Source: CAYRWM01 sp964428055
Lineage (GTDB): Bacteria; Bacillota; Clostridia; Christensenellales; Christensenellaceae
Length of the DNA stretch: 8,599 nt
Direction: 5' to 3'
NCBI GenBank assembly: GCA_964428055.1
Contig: CAYRWM010000050.1
Location: forward strand, 1-8,599
In this document: piece after piece, positions 1 through 6,060 of the stretch
Layout of the letters: the number at the start of each line of letters is the position of its first letter
Numbering within the stretch: position 1 is the first letter of the stretch
Made by a program: the position numbers and the translations under genes
The notes under the pieces: model-generated
The model's input: only the letters and a program-made list of their open reading frames with translations
Databases searched by the model: none
Told to the model about the DNA's origin: nothing

Positions 1-233
1 AGGAAGTCTTCGACATGTTTGAGGAGATGGTCGCCACCATCCGCGAGGATACGGTGCGCATGCTCTATCATATACATGCAAAGAGCAAGGTCGAACAGAA
101 GGAGCGCAAGGACGTAAAGACCAATGACGGTCAGGCGCCGGCTCCGGTCAAGGCCGACAAGACCATAGGCAGAAATTCTCCGTGCCCCTGCGGGAGCGGA
201 AAGAAATACAAGAACTGCTGCGGCAGGAATTAG
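1..233 (+). CDS. secA: SecA preprotein translocase ATPase, C-terminal fragment
   Basis: This is the last 76 residues of SecA, the cytosolic ATPase that pushes unfolded preproteins through the SecYEG channel; the rest lies outside the window. The reading frame is open from base 3 to the TAG at 231-233. The fragment starts with an acidic and hydrophobic helix typical of the end of the helical scaffold domain (EVFDMFEEMV, then a TVRMLYHI stretch). A charged, Ala/Pro-rich linker (QAPAPVKAD) follows. It ends in the SEC-C zinc motif, IGRNSPCPCGSGKKYKNCC, with the CxCx8CC spacing known to bind zinc and to help contacts with ribosomes or SecB-like partners. The stop codon overlaps the ribosome-binding site of prfB, a common neighbour of secA in Firmicutes, so the two are probably co-transcribed. 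Identity is secure from the tail and the gene order; the N-terminal ATPase motifs cannot be seen here. Confidence 0.96.
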   Translation, partial: EVFDMFEEMVATIREDTVRMLYHIHAKSKVEQKERKDVKTNDGQAPAPVKADKTIGRNSPCPCGSGKKYKNCCGRN

Positions 234-236
234 GAG
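232..236 (+). promoter_or_regulatory. Shine-Dalgarno site of prfB, overlapping the secA stop
   Basis: AGGAG lies 8 bases before the TTG at 245-247 and shares two bases with the secA TAG. It decides the prfB start: the longer in-frame GTG at 182 has no such site and would translate the SEC-C codons of secA out of frame. The overlap suggests translational coupling between secA and prfB. Confidence 0.8.
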
Positions 237-244
237 ACACAGAC

Positions 245-1345
245 TTGATACAGTTAGACGATAAAAAGCAGCTTTTCGGCGCTGTCATAAAGAAACTTGA
301 GGAAGCCGGGGCATCCATAGGCATAGATTCCCTAAGGACTGAGCTCGCTTCCCTGAAGGATCTGATGGAAAAGCCCGATTTCTGGAACGATGTAGACGAA
401 GCCAACAGAACGGCCAAGAAGGCAAAGCCCATAGAGGCAAAGATCTCGGAGTATGATTCCCTGGCTGCCAGGAAAGAGGATCTCGAGGTCATGCTCGAGC
501 TGGCCGAAGAGGAGGACGATGACGAGACCGCACAGGAGTTCTCGGAGGAGCTGGACGCATTCGCGAAGGAAGTCGATGATTTTCACTTGAAGTCACTCCT
601 GTCGGGTCCGTATGACGCCAACAACGCAATAATTTCGCTGCATGCGGGAGCGGGCGGAACGGAGGCCCAGGACTGGACAGAGATGCTGCTCAGAATGTAC
701 ATGAGATGGGCTGAGAGACACGGCTACAGCGTGACCACGCTCGACTACCTCGACGGTGATGAAGCGGGCGTCAAGAGCGCGACGCTGCTCATATCTGGTC
801 TTAACGCCTACGGATACCTGAAGGCTGAAAAGGGAGTGCACAGACTGGTCAGGATCAGTCCGTTCGACTCCAATGCGAGACGCCACACGTCGTTCGCGTC
901 TCTGGATGTCATGCCCGAGATCGAGGACGATGACGCGGATATAGAGATCAATCCCGATGAGATAAGAGTTGATACCTACCGTTCGTCCGGTGCTGGCGGA
1001 CAGCACGTCAACAAGACCGAGTCGGCCATAAGGATAACGCATCTGCCGACCGGCATAGTCGTTCAGTGTCAGAACGAGAGAAGCCAGATACAGAACAGAG
1101 AGACCGCCATGCGCATGCTCAAGTCCAAGCTCGTTGAAAAGCGCGAGGAGGAAAGACTGGCGCAGATGGCCGACATACAGGGCGACCTCAAGAAGATCGA
1201 ATGGGGCAGCCAGATCAGGAGCTACGTCTTCCATCCGTATTCTATGGTCAAGGACCACAGAACGAACTACGAGACGGGCAACGTCACTGCGGTCATGGAC
1301 GGTGACATAGACGCTTTTATAAGCGAGTATCTCATAAAGAGCTGA
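245..1345 (+). CDS. prfB: Peptide chain release factor 2 (RF2)
   Basis: RF2 recognises UGA and UAA in the ribosomal A site and triggers release of the finished peptide. From the TTG at 245 the product is 366 residues, the usual RF2 length. Domain 1 is a charged coiled-coil-like region (about 1-110). The stop-codon-reading tripeptide SPF sits at 205-207 in the segment RISPFDSNARRHTSF. The catalytic GGQ loop is at 251-253 (SSGAGGQHVNKTESA), almost exactly where E. coli has them. SPF, rather than the PxT of RF1, makes this RF2. TTG was chosen because a good Shine-Dalgarno site precedes it and because clostridial RF2 proteins begin in a similar way (IQLDDKKQLF). Most bacterial prfB genes need a programmed +1 frameshift at an early UGA. 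Here codons around 23-29 (311-331) read straight through as ASIGIDS with no UGA, so this copy lacks that autoregulatory switch. It is probably co-transcribed with secA. Confidence 0.96.
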   Translation: MIQLDDKKQLFGAVIKKLEEAGASIGIDSLRTELASLKDLMEKPDFWNDVDEANRTAKKAKPIEAKISEYDSLAARKEDLEVMLELAEEEDDDETAQEFSEELDAFAKEVDDFHLKSLLSGPYDANNAIISLHAGAGGTEAQDWTEMLLRMYMRWAERHGYSVTTLDYLDGDEAGVKSATLLISGLNAYGYLKAEKGVHRLVRISPFDSNARRHTSFASLDVMPEIEDDDADIEINPDEIRVDTYRSSGAGGQHVNKTESAIRITHLPTGIVVQCQNERSQIQNRETAMRMLKSKLVEKREEERLAQMADIQGDLKKIEWGSQIRSYVFHPYSMVKDHRTNYETGNVTAVMDGDIDAFISEYLIKS

Positions 1346-1348
1346 CTG

Positions 1349-1357
1349 TGATATAAT
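1349..1357 (+). promoter_or_regulatory. Extended -10 promoter for the SPFH gene
   Basis: TGATATAAT is a perfect TATAAT -10 box (1352-1357) with the TGn extension directly upstream. The -35 position (about 1329-1334, ATCTCA) is poor, as is usual for extended -10 promoters. It starts 3 bases after the prfB stop and leaves a leader of about 45-50 bases before the ATG at 1412. No terminator is visible between prfB and this site, so some read-through from secA-prfB is possible. Confidence 0.6.
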
Positions 1358-1411
1358 ATATATGTAAGCAAACCTTTTATATAAAAACCAATATAAACAA
1401 GGAGAAAGACC

Positions 1412-2635
1412 ATGGGATTTATCAGAGCAGGAATCGGCGCCCTGTCAGGCGTCTTGGCTGATGAGTGGAAAGAGTATATATACTGTGAAGCTCTTGACCA
1501 GAACACACTCGTGAAAAAAGGCCAGCAGAAGGCCAGCAAACGCTCGAGCAATACAAAGAGAGACGAGAACATCATATCCGACGGCAGTAAGGTGGCCGTT
1601 AACGAAGGCCAGGCGATGATCGTTGTTGAGAACGGTAAAGTCTGCGACGTCGTAACGGAACCCGGTGCGTACATCTACGACACCGGTACTGAACCCTGCA
1701 TATTCAACTCAGGCGGATTCGCGGGCATCAAGGAGACGTTCAAGAAGATCGGAAGACGTTTCCAGTACGGCGGACAGCCCGAGAATGATCAGAGGGTCTA
1801 CTACGTCAATATAAAAGAGATCATGAACAACAAGATGGGTATCGGCGACGTTCCCTTCAGGGACGGTGAATTCAATTTCACGGTCCAGCTTCAGGGATTC
1901 GGCACATACTCATACAAGATCGTCGATCCGATACTGTTCTATACGAACATCTGCTCAAACGTTCAGGACGAGTTCAGAAAAGAAGAGATAGACGAGCAGC
2001 TCAAAAACGAAGTCGCGCAGTGCATGCACCCGGCCCTCGGAGAGCTCGCGCAGAAGGATATAGCATATGACAAGATTCCGCTCTACGTCAACGACTTAAG
2101 GGATTACATGAACAAGGCTCTCTCATCCGAATGGGGAGAGATCAGAGGTCTTGAGATCGTATCTGTCGCGATAGCTTCCATCCGTCCCAACGAGGAGAGT
2201 GCGAAGAAGATTGAGCAGTTCCAGGAATCCAGAGTATACTCGGATCCCACGATGCTCGGCGCACGTGTCGGCAGCGCGCAGGCTACGGCTATGGAGAACG
2301 CTGCTTCCAATGAAGCGGGCGCGATGGCAGGATTCGTCGGCATGGGATTCGCACAGCAGGCAGGCGGCGCGAACGCGGCTGAGCTCATGAACATGGGCAA
2401 CCAGCAGGCACAGGCGGCGGCACCCGCTGCTCCCGAAGCACCGGCGGCACCCGCTGCGGCGGCTGCGGTAGCAGGCGCTTGGATCTGTCCGGCATGCGGC
2501 AAGCCCAGCACAGGAAACTTCTGCCCCGAGTGCGGAGCGAAGAAGCCCGAAGCGGGATGGACATGCCCGCAGTGCGGCAAGCAGGGCCTTACCGGCAACT
2601 TCTGCACCGAATGCGGAGCGAAGAAGCCCGAATAA
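1412..2635 (+). CDS. ydjI: YdjI-like SPFH/band-7 protein with two C-terminal zinc ribbons
   Basis: This 407-residue protein matches the pattern of Bacillus YdjI: the opening MGFIRAGIGALSGVLADEW, an ISDGS motif at 55-59, an SPFH/band-7 core (about 60-260), a short helical part with SDP at 277-279 and a Gly/Ala/Met-rich stretch, then zinc ribbons. SPFH proteins form membrane-linked scaffolds. YdjI itself is known from the Bacillus pspA-ydjGHI locus, tied to envelope stress; that role is family knowledge and not shown here. No signal peptide or obvious membrane segment is present, so it probably acts at the inner face of the membrane through partners. Residues 331-356 are an Ala/Pro linker. Ribbon 1 has Cys at 359, 362, 371 and 374; ribbon 2 at 385, 388, 398 and 401. 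The ATG follows AAGGAG (1399-1404) with 7 bases of spacing. No pspA-, ydjG- or ydjH-like gene is next to it. It has its own promoter and terminator. Confidence 0.9.
   Translation: MGFIRAGIGALSGVLADEWKEYIYCEALDQNTLVKKGQQKASKRSSNTKRDENIISDGSKVAVNEGQAMIVVENGKVCDVVTEPGAYIYDTGTEPCIFNSGGFAGIKETFKKIGRRFQYGGQPENDQRVYYVNIKEIMNNKMGIGDVPFRDGEFNFTVQLQGFGTYSYKIVDPILFYTNICSNVQDEFRKEEIDEQLKNEVAQCMHPALGELAQKDIAYDKIPLYVNDLRDYMNKALSSEWGEIRGLEIVSVAIASIRPNEESAKKIEQFQESRVYSDPTMLGARVGSAQATAMENAASNEAGAMAGFVGMGFAQQAGGANAAELMNMGNQQAQAAAPAAPEAPAAPAAAAAVAGAWICPACGKPSTGNFCPECGAKKPEAGWTCPQCGKQGLTGNFCTECGAKKPE
2480..2632 (+). repeat. Tandem zinc-ribbon duplication inside the SPFH gene
   Basis: Two successive units (2480-2557 and 2558-2632) each encode W-x-C-P-x-C-G-K ... 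G-N-F-C-x-E-C-G-A-K-K-P-E. At the DNA level a 21-base stretch beginning TGCGGAGCGAAG is identical at 2531-2551 and 2612-2632. Spacing differs by one codon between the inner Cys pairs (8 residues in unit 1, 9 in unit 2). The match points to a duplication or gene conversion of one ribbon. Confidence 0.85.
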
Positions 2636-2645
2636 GAAGCATCAT

Positions 2646-2673
2646 AAAGGGGCCTACAGGGCCCCTTTTTTAT
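2646..2673 (+). terminator. Rho-independent terminator of the SPFH gene
   Basis: A 9-bp stem AAAGGGGCC / GGCCCCTTT (2646-2654 with 2660-2668) closes a 5-base loop TACAG and runs into a T tract at 2666-2671. It starts 10 bases after the SPFH stop codon. Confidence 0.92.
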
Positions 2674-2701
2674 TGCAAACGAAGGTCTTCAATAGTATAA
2701 T
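2673..2701 (+). promoter_or_regulatory. Sigma-A-type promoter for the 201-residue membrane protein
   Basis: TTGCAA (2673-2678) and a perfect TATAAT (2696-2701) are 17 bases apart. The -35 box begins right at the end of the upstream terminator's T tract. Transcription should start near 2708, which leaves about 27 bases before the ATG at 2735 and only about 9 before the alternative TTG at 2717. Confidence 0.8.
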
Positions 2702-2734
2702 TCTCTTATAAAGTCTTTGGAACGGATCAAAAGC

Positions 2735-3340
2735 ATGGGTATATACGATTCCATAAAACCGAATAAGATAGGATCTGCGCTCATGAAACGCGCGTTTGAC
2801 CGCTACGGCAGGCAGGTCTATACCGATATACTCGAAAAAACGGATGACAGGGATGTCGCCCGTCAGCTTACCGTTCAGGTCTTTTCGGATCTCTATTCGG
2901 GGATGCAGAATAAGCAGACCACGGACGCTATGGAGCTTCTCTTGAAGGAGTATACCGACAAGAGGCTTAAATGGCTCGTGTTCTCCGAAAAGGATGTCGG
3001 GAACATCTCCAAAGAGATGGATAAGGACGAGTTCGGCGCGTTCGCGGACGCGGACGGAGAGAATGTCCTCCGTAAGCTCGACAAGGAAGATGCCGCGAAA
3101 ACCGGTGATAAAGCCGTTGAAGGATTCGAGGATGACTTCGATGAAGTCACAAGAAGGTTTCATATTAAGGATGAGGGCAAAAAGAATCACCACGGCGGAG
3201 CGATCGCGCTATCGATCATATTCGGTCTTATAGCTGCCTGGTTCGCGCTGGGGTTCCTGACTTCCGCGGGATTCATCAATATGCCCGATCTCGGATGGAT
3301 ATGGTTCAGCCAGAACGTATATCCCCTGTTCAGAGTGTAA
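2735..3340 (+). CDS. Unrecognised membrane protein with a sigma-70 region 2-like N-terminus
   Basis: I do not recognise this 201-residue protein as a named family. Residues about 18-55 read like ECF sigma factor region 2: FDRYGRQVYTDILEK, then TDDRDVARQL and VQVFSDLY, matching the family pattern of aliphatic helix, D-x-x-x-A-x-x-L and V/A-F-x-x-x-Y. The usual acidic and Gln residues of that helix (DLTQE) are replaced here by QLTVQ, and no region 4 helix-turn-helix follows. The middle (about 85-152) is highly charged, rich in Asp, Glu and Lys. A hydrophobic segment at about 155-178 looks like a transmembrane helix, followed by a Trp/Phe-rich tail of about 20 residues. There is no N-terminal signal peptide, so the charged part is probably cytoplasmic. 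ATG at 2735 is preferred over TTG at 2717 because of the promoter position; its ribosome site is weak (CGGA, about 8 bases upstream). It stands alone between its own promoter and terminator. The coding frame is likely real; the function is unknown. Confidence 0.75.
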   Translation: MGIYDSIKPNKIGSALMKRAFDRYGRQVYTDILEKTDDRDVARQLTVQVFSDLYSGMQNKQTTDAMELLLKEYTDKRLKWLVFSEKDVGNISKEMDKDEFGAFADADGENVLRKLDKEDAAKTGDKAVEGFEDDFDEVTRRFHIKDEGKKNHHGGAIALSIIFGLIAAWFALGFLTSAGFINMPDLGWIWFSQNVYPLFRV

Positions 3341-3354
3341 GCCTTTGAGATCAG

Positions 3355-3382
3355 AAAACCGTCTTAAAAGACGGTTTTTTTT
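3355..3382 (+). terminator. Terminator between converging genes
   Basis: An A-rich stem AAAACCGTCT / AGACGGTTTT with a TAAA loop is followed by eight T in a row (3375-3382) on the plus strand, ending the 201-residue gene. It sits directly after the lrgB stop codon (complement of 3381-3383), so on the minus strand the same hairpin can stop lrgAB transcription, with a weaker TTTT tail. Confidence 0.9.
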
Positions 3383-4070
3383 ATGTAAAGAATATGAGGG
3401 CGATAATAACGGTAATCACTCCCGTTATGGGCACCGCGAGCCCGGACATCGCTCCGTGTGTCTCGCTCATCTCAAGCGCCTTTCCGGTACCGAGCACATG
3501 CGAACTCGTTCCTATCGCTATGCCTTCCGCTATATCGTCGTTTATCCTGAACAGCTTCGCGAGATAAGGCGCTGTCACGGCGCCGGTTATGCCCGTTATT
3601 ATTATGCATATCACGGTGAGAGACGGCATGCCCCCGATCGTCTCGGAAACGGACATGCCGAAGGGCGTGGTTATGGATTTCGGTATGAGAGACTTTGCCG
3701 CCGCTCCGTCGATCCCGAAAGCCCGGCACAGCAGCACAACGCAGACGATGCATACGACGGCGCCCACGGCGCATCCGGCCAGTATGGGAACGAGGTTCTT
3801 TTTCAGCAGTTCGCGCTTGTTGTATATCGGTACCGCGAGGCATACCGTCGCGGGGATGAGCAGCATGTTGATATACTGTCCGCCCTCATAGTACGTTTCG
3901 TAGTCTATGCGGAATATAAAAAGGACCGCGAGTATTATGAAAAGAGATATTATTACAGGGTTAAGAACAGCGATCCGCGTCTTTCTGTTTATCGCGGTTC
4001 CCGCCGTGTAGGCCGCGAGCGTTATCGCCAGTCCGAAGTAGGGTGAATGCAGAAAATCAAATCCGTTCAT
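3381..4070 (-). CDS. lrgB: LrgB/CidB-family membrane protein
   Basis: This 229-residue hydrophobic protein, with several predicted membrane helices, belongs to the LrgB/CidB/YohK family. The family works with a small LrgA/CidA partner; in Staphylococcus and other Firmicutes the pair influences murein hydrolase activity, autolysis and, in some species, uptake or export of small metabolites such as pyruvate. Family marks are KSITTPFGMSVSETIGGMPS (131-150), TGITGAVTAP (159-168), and AIGTSSHVLGTGKALE (185-200) with the conserved SSH and GT. Length is normal for the family. Its ATG overlaps the lrgA stop by 4 bases (4067-4070), and a strong AGGGAGG-type ribosome site lies inside the end of lrgA, so the two are translationally coupled. 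The identity is firm; which of the proposed roles applies cannot be told from sequence. Confidence 0.93.
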   Translation of the reverse strand: MNGFDFLHSPYFGLAITLAAYTAGTAINRKTRIAVLNPVIISLFIILAVLFIFRIDYETYYEGGQYINMLLIPATVCLAVPIYNKRELLKKNLVPILAGCAVGAVVCIVCVVLLCRAFGIDGAAAKSLIPKSITTPFGMSVSETIGGMPSLTVICIIITGITGAVTAPYLAKLFRINDDIAEGIAIGTSSHVLGTGKALEMSETHGAMSGLAVPITGVITVIIALIFFT

Positions 4071-4432
4071 CTTCCTCCCTCCTTCCTGTTCATCAGCCGG
4101 CTCACCGCTTTTACGGTGTACGCCGTCGCGGCGAAGGTGATGACGGTAGTCACAACGCAGATGATGATTATCTGCACGAAGTGATCCGAGACCATATCAA
4201 ACACGGTTATGATTGATACTGTTGCCGGCACGAAGAAGAGGGACATGTTGGATAAAAGGAAGCCGCCGACAGGATTCAGGGTATCCTTCTTTACAAACTT
4301 TACGGCGAGCAGCACAAGAAGTATGCCGAGCCCTATCATGTTGGCGGGCACGGCAAACGGCAGAGCCTCTTCTATGGCTTCCGCCGCGACGCATATCGCA
4401 AAGATTATGCACAGCTGCTTTGTTATCTTCAT
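4067..4432 (-). CDS. lrgA: LrgA/CidA-family holin-like membrane protein
   Basis: This 121-residue protein with about four membrane helices matches the LrgA/CidA family: PANMIGLGILLVLLAVKFVK (29-48) with the conserved P-x-x-x-I-G-x-x-x-L-x-L core, then a segment around LLSNMSLFFVPATVSII (59-75), where the conserved FFVP is plain. These proteins resemble phage holins and pair with LrgB. No signal peptide beyond the first helix is seen. It follows an NlpC/P60 hydrolase gene on the same strand at 63 bases, with a terminator hairpin in between; the ribosome site GAGGGG is only 3 bases from the ATG. I find no convincing promoter in that gap, so transcription is either read-through from the hydrolase operon or from a site inside the hydrolase gene. 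No LytSR-type regulator is in the window. Confidence 0.92.
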   Translation of the reverse strand: MKITKQLCIIFAICVAAEAIEEALPFAVPANMIGLGILLVLLAVKFVKKDTLNPVGGFLLSNMSLFFVPATVSIITVFDMVSDHFVQIIIICVVTTVITFAATAYTVKAVSRLMNRKEGGR

Positions 4433-4435
4433 GGT

Positions 4436-4471
4436 CCCCTCAAAAAGAGATCCTGCCCATGGGACAGGATC
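4436..4471 (-). terminator. Terminator or attenuator abutting the lrgA ribosome-binding site
   Basis: Read on the minus strand, GATCCTG (4471-4465) pairs with CAGGATC (4455-4449) around a loop holding TCCCATGGG. A T-rich run (TCTTTTT, to 4442) follows, and then immediately the lrgA Shine-Dalgarno sequence GAGGGG (4441-4436). It lies 25 bases after the hydrolase stop. It fits a terminator for the lipid kinase-hydrolase operon; its position in the lrgA leader also permits attenuation. Confidence 0.75.
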
Positions 4472-4495
4472 CCCGTTTGTTTATGTTTTTATTTA

Positions 4496-6031
4496 CTACC
4501 ACACGCGTCTCGCGCATACGAAGTGGCGTTCGAAGTAGGACGACCTGAACGTCCTCTTCACGACTTCGCCGTTGTGCGATGAAGCGTCTATCATCATGGA
4601 CTTGGATATCGCTATACCGACATGATGCGGCGAGAAGCAGATTATGTCGCCCGCCCTTACGTCATCGATATCCTTTATCGTCTTGTAGTTGCCGACCGTT
4701 CGCCATGTGGTCGAAGTCACATAGCTCTGGTGTATGCCGGCCTGGTTGAGGCACCAGTATACGAGACCCGAGCAGTCGAACCTCTTCGGACCCTTGGCTC
4801 CCAGCACGTATCTGCAGCCGAGCTTCGAATACGCTTTGTCGATGAACTCGCTTATGGCGGTGCTCTTGCCGACATCGACGGGGTTCTTGCCCTTGACGAC
4901 GTCCTCGGCGTAGAGAGCCGTGAGCGTCATCTTGCCGGCACGTCCGTCAACGTCCAGATCGTTAGCTCTCTGGAAGTTCTTTACGGCTTCCTGTGTATCC
5001 GAGCCGAAGTACCCTGTCGCCTTGGATATATAGTTCAGTCTTACCAGTCTCTCCTGGAGCTGGGTCACGGCTTCGCCCTTGTCGCCCACTGTAAAGGCGT
5101 TCGGCTGGGCGTCTTCCGACATGAGCACGTTCTTGGTCTCCTGACCGAGATAGCCGTCCACGACGAGACCGTTCTTCTGCTGGAAGAGCTTGACGGCCGT
5201 GGTCGTTCTTTCGCCGTAGTCACCGTCGGCGGAGCCGGCCAGGTATCCGAGGTTGATGAGCTTCTGCTGCATCTCCTTAACGGCGTCGTTCTTCATGCCG
5301 TAGGAGAGGAACTTCGGCGTAACATCCTCGGAGTACAGTTTTTCGGATGTATCGAAATCTATTACGCCCGTCGCGGTAAGTCCGTTCTTTTCCTGGAATT
5401 CCCTGACGGCGTCCTTGGTATCGGTCCCGTAGTACCCCGTTGCGTTGCTCGCGAGATATCCCAGGTTCATAAGACGTTCCTGATAGCTCTCCACGTCATC
5501 GCCTTCCATGCCTTCCGCGATAGCGGATTCGGGGGCGTCGGCGGCCTGCATCCTTTTCCAGACTTCGCTGTCGACGCAGCCGTTAGGGGTCAGTCCGTCC
5601 AGTATCTGGAATCTCGTGACCGCCTGCTCCATAGCGGAGCCGTAGGTATCCGTCGGTTCATCGGCGTCGAGATAGCCGAGTTCGGTCAGTCTTTCCTGGA
5701 CTTCCGCTACTCCTTCGCCTACGTATCCGTTTGCCATAATTGTTATGTCCGAGACTCCTGAAGGGGTCTCTTCCGTTTCGGCCGCAGCTGCCGGTTCCGT
5801 CTGCGGCGGTTTTTCCGGCGCGGTACCTGTGTTAATGAATACGAGCAACAGCACGACGGCGGCCACAGCGGCTATCGCCACAAAGAACCACAACCGTCTG
5901 CTCGTATACCAGGGTTTCCCTGGAGCCTTTCTCGGGAAAGTGCTCCTGAACCAGGAACTCACTACCTTTCCTATGTTCTGGAAAAAACCTGTGATACCGT
6001 AAATCCTGCGGTAACGCAGTCTGTTTCTCAT
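4496..6031 (-). CDS. Membrane-anchored NlpC/P60 murein hydrolase with four peptidoglycan-binding repeats
   Basis: This 511-residue protein most likely cleaves peptide stems of peptidoglycan outside the cell. A long basic N-terminus (about 1-46) precedes one hydrophobic helix (about 47-67, LWFFVAIAAVAAVVLLLVF), so it is probably a type II membrane anchor and not a cleaved signal. An acidic Pro/Glu/Thr linker (71-92) follows. Four PG_binding_1 repeats lie at about 101-162, 172-236, 244-307 and 315-377, with shared Q-x-x-L-x-x-L-G/N-Y-L/I and A-V-x-x-F-Q motifs. The catalytic NlpC/P60 domain is at about 391-511: Cys420 in FDCSGLVYWCL and His470 in HHVGIAI. The position that is usually the third catalytic residue (His, Asn or Gln, 12 residues after the His) is Asp482 in MMIDASS. 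The ATG has an excellent AGGAGG site (complement of 6037-6042). It lies 29 bases after the lipid kinase gene, so the two form an operon, and lrgAB follows downstream. The substrate bond cannot be told from sequence. Confidence 0.93.
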   Translation of the reverse strand: MRNRLRYRRIYGITGFFQNIGKVVSSWFRSTFPRKAPGKPWYTSRRLWFFVAIAAVAAVVLLLVFINTGTAPEKPPQTEPAAAAETEETPSGVSDITIMANGYVGEGVAEVQERLTELGYLDADEPTDTYGSAMEQAVTRFQILDGLTPNGCVDSEVWKRMQAADAPESAIAEGMEGDDVESYQERLMNLGYLASNATGYYGTDTKDAVREFQEKNGLTATGVIDFDTSEKLYSEDVTPKFLSYGMKNDAVKEMQQKLINLGYLAGSADGDYGERTTTAVKLFQQKNGLVVDGYLGQETKNVLMSEDAQPNAFTVGDKGEAVTQLQERLVRLNYISKATGYFGSDTQEAVKNFQRANDLDVDGRAGKMTLTALYAEDVVKGKNPVDVGKSTAISEFIDKAYSKLGCRYVLGAKGPKRFDCSGLVYWCLNQAGIHQSYVTSTTWRTVGNYKTIKDIDDVRAGDIICFSPHHVGIAISKSMMIDASSHNGEVVKRTFRSSYFERHFVCARRVW

Positions 6032-6060
6032 GCTATCCTCCTGTTTCGTTTATGCCCCTC

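Noticed and set aside
182..244. Longer prfB starting at GTG 182
   Set aside because: The added 21 residues are just the SEC-C codons of secA read in another frame. No ribosome site precedes 182, while AGGAG sits correctly before the TTG at 245.
593..1258. Open frame of 221 codons on the minus strand across prfB
   Set aside because: It is fully covered by the conserved RF2 sequence on the other strand, with no ribosome site or known motif of its own.
2717..2734. TTG 2717 as start of the 201-residue membrane protein
   Set aside because: It lies only about 9 bases from the expected transcription start and lacks a ribosome site; the ATG at 2735 fits better, though its own site is weak.
3345..4046. 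Open frame of 233 codons on the plus strand across lrgB
   Set aside because: It is Arg/Tyr/His-rich with an unnatural composition, while the minus strand encodes a complete LrgB.
5000..5730. Repeated segments in the hydrolase gene as a DNA repeat array
   Set aside because: The similarity is at the protein level (four peptidoglycan-binding repeats) and the DNA copies have diverged; there are no spacer-repeat units.
4622..5761. Long open frame of 379 codons on the plus strand across the hydrolase gene
   Set aside because: The opposite strand has a full-length, motif-bearing NlpC/P60 protein; the antisense product is low in recognisable motifs and is explained by codon bias and the repeat structure.
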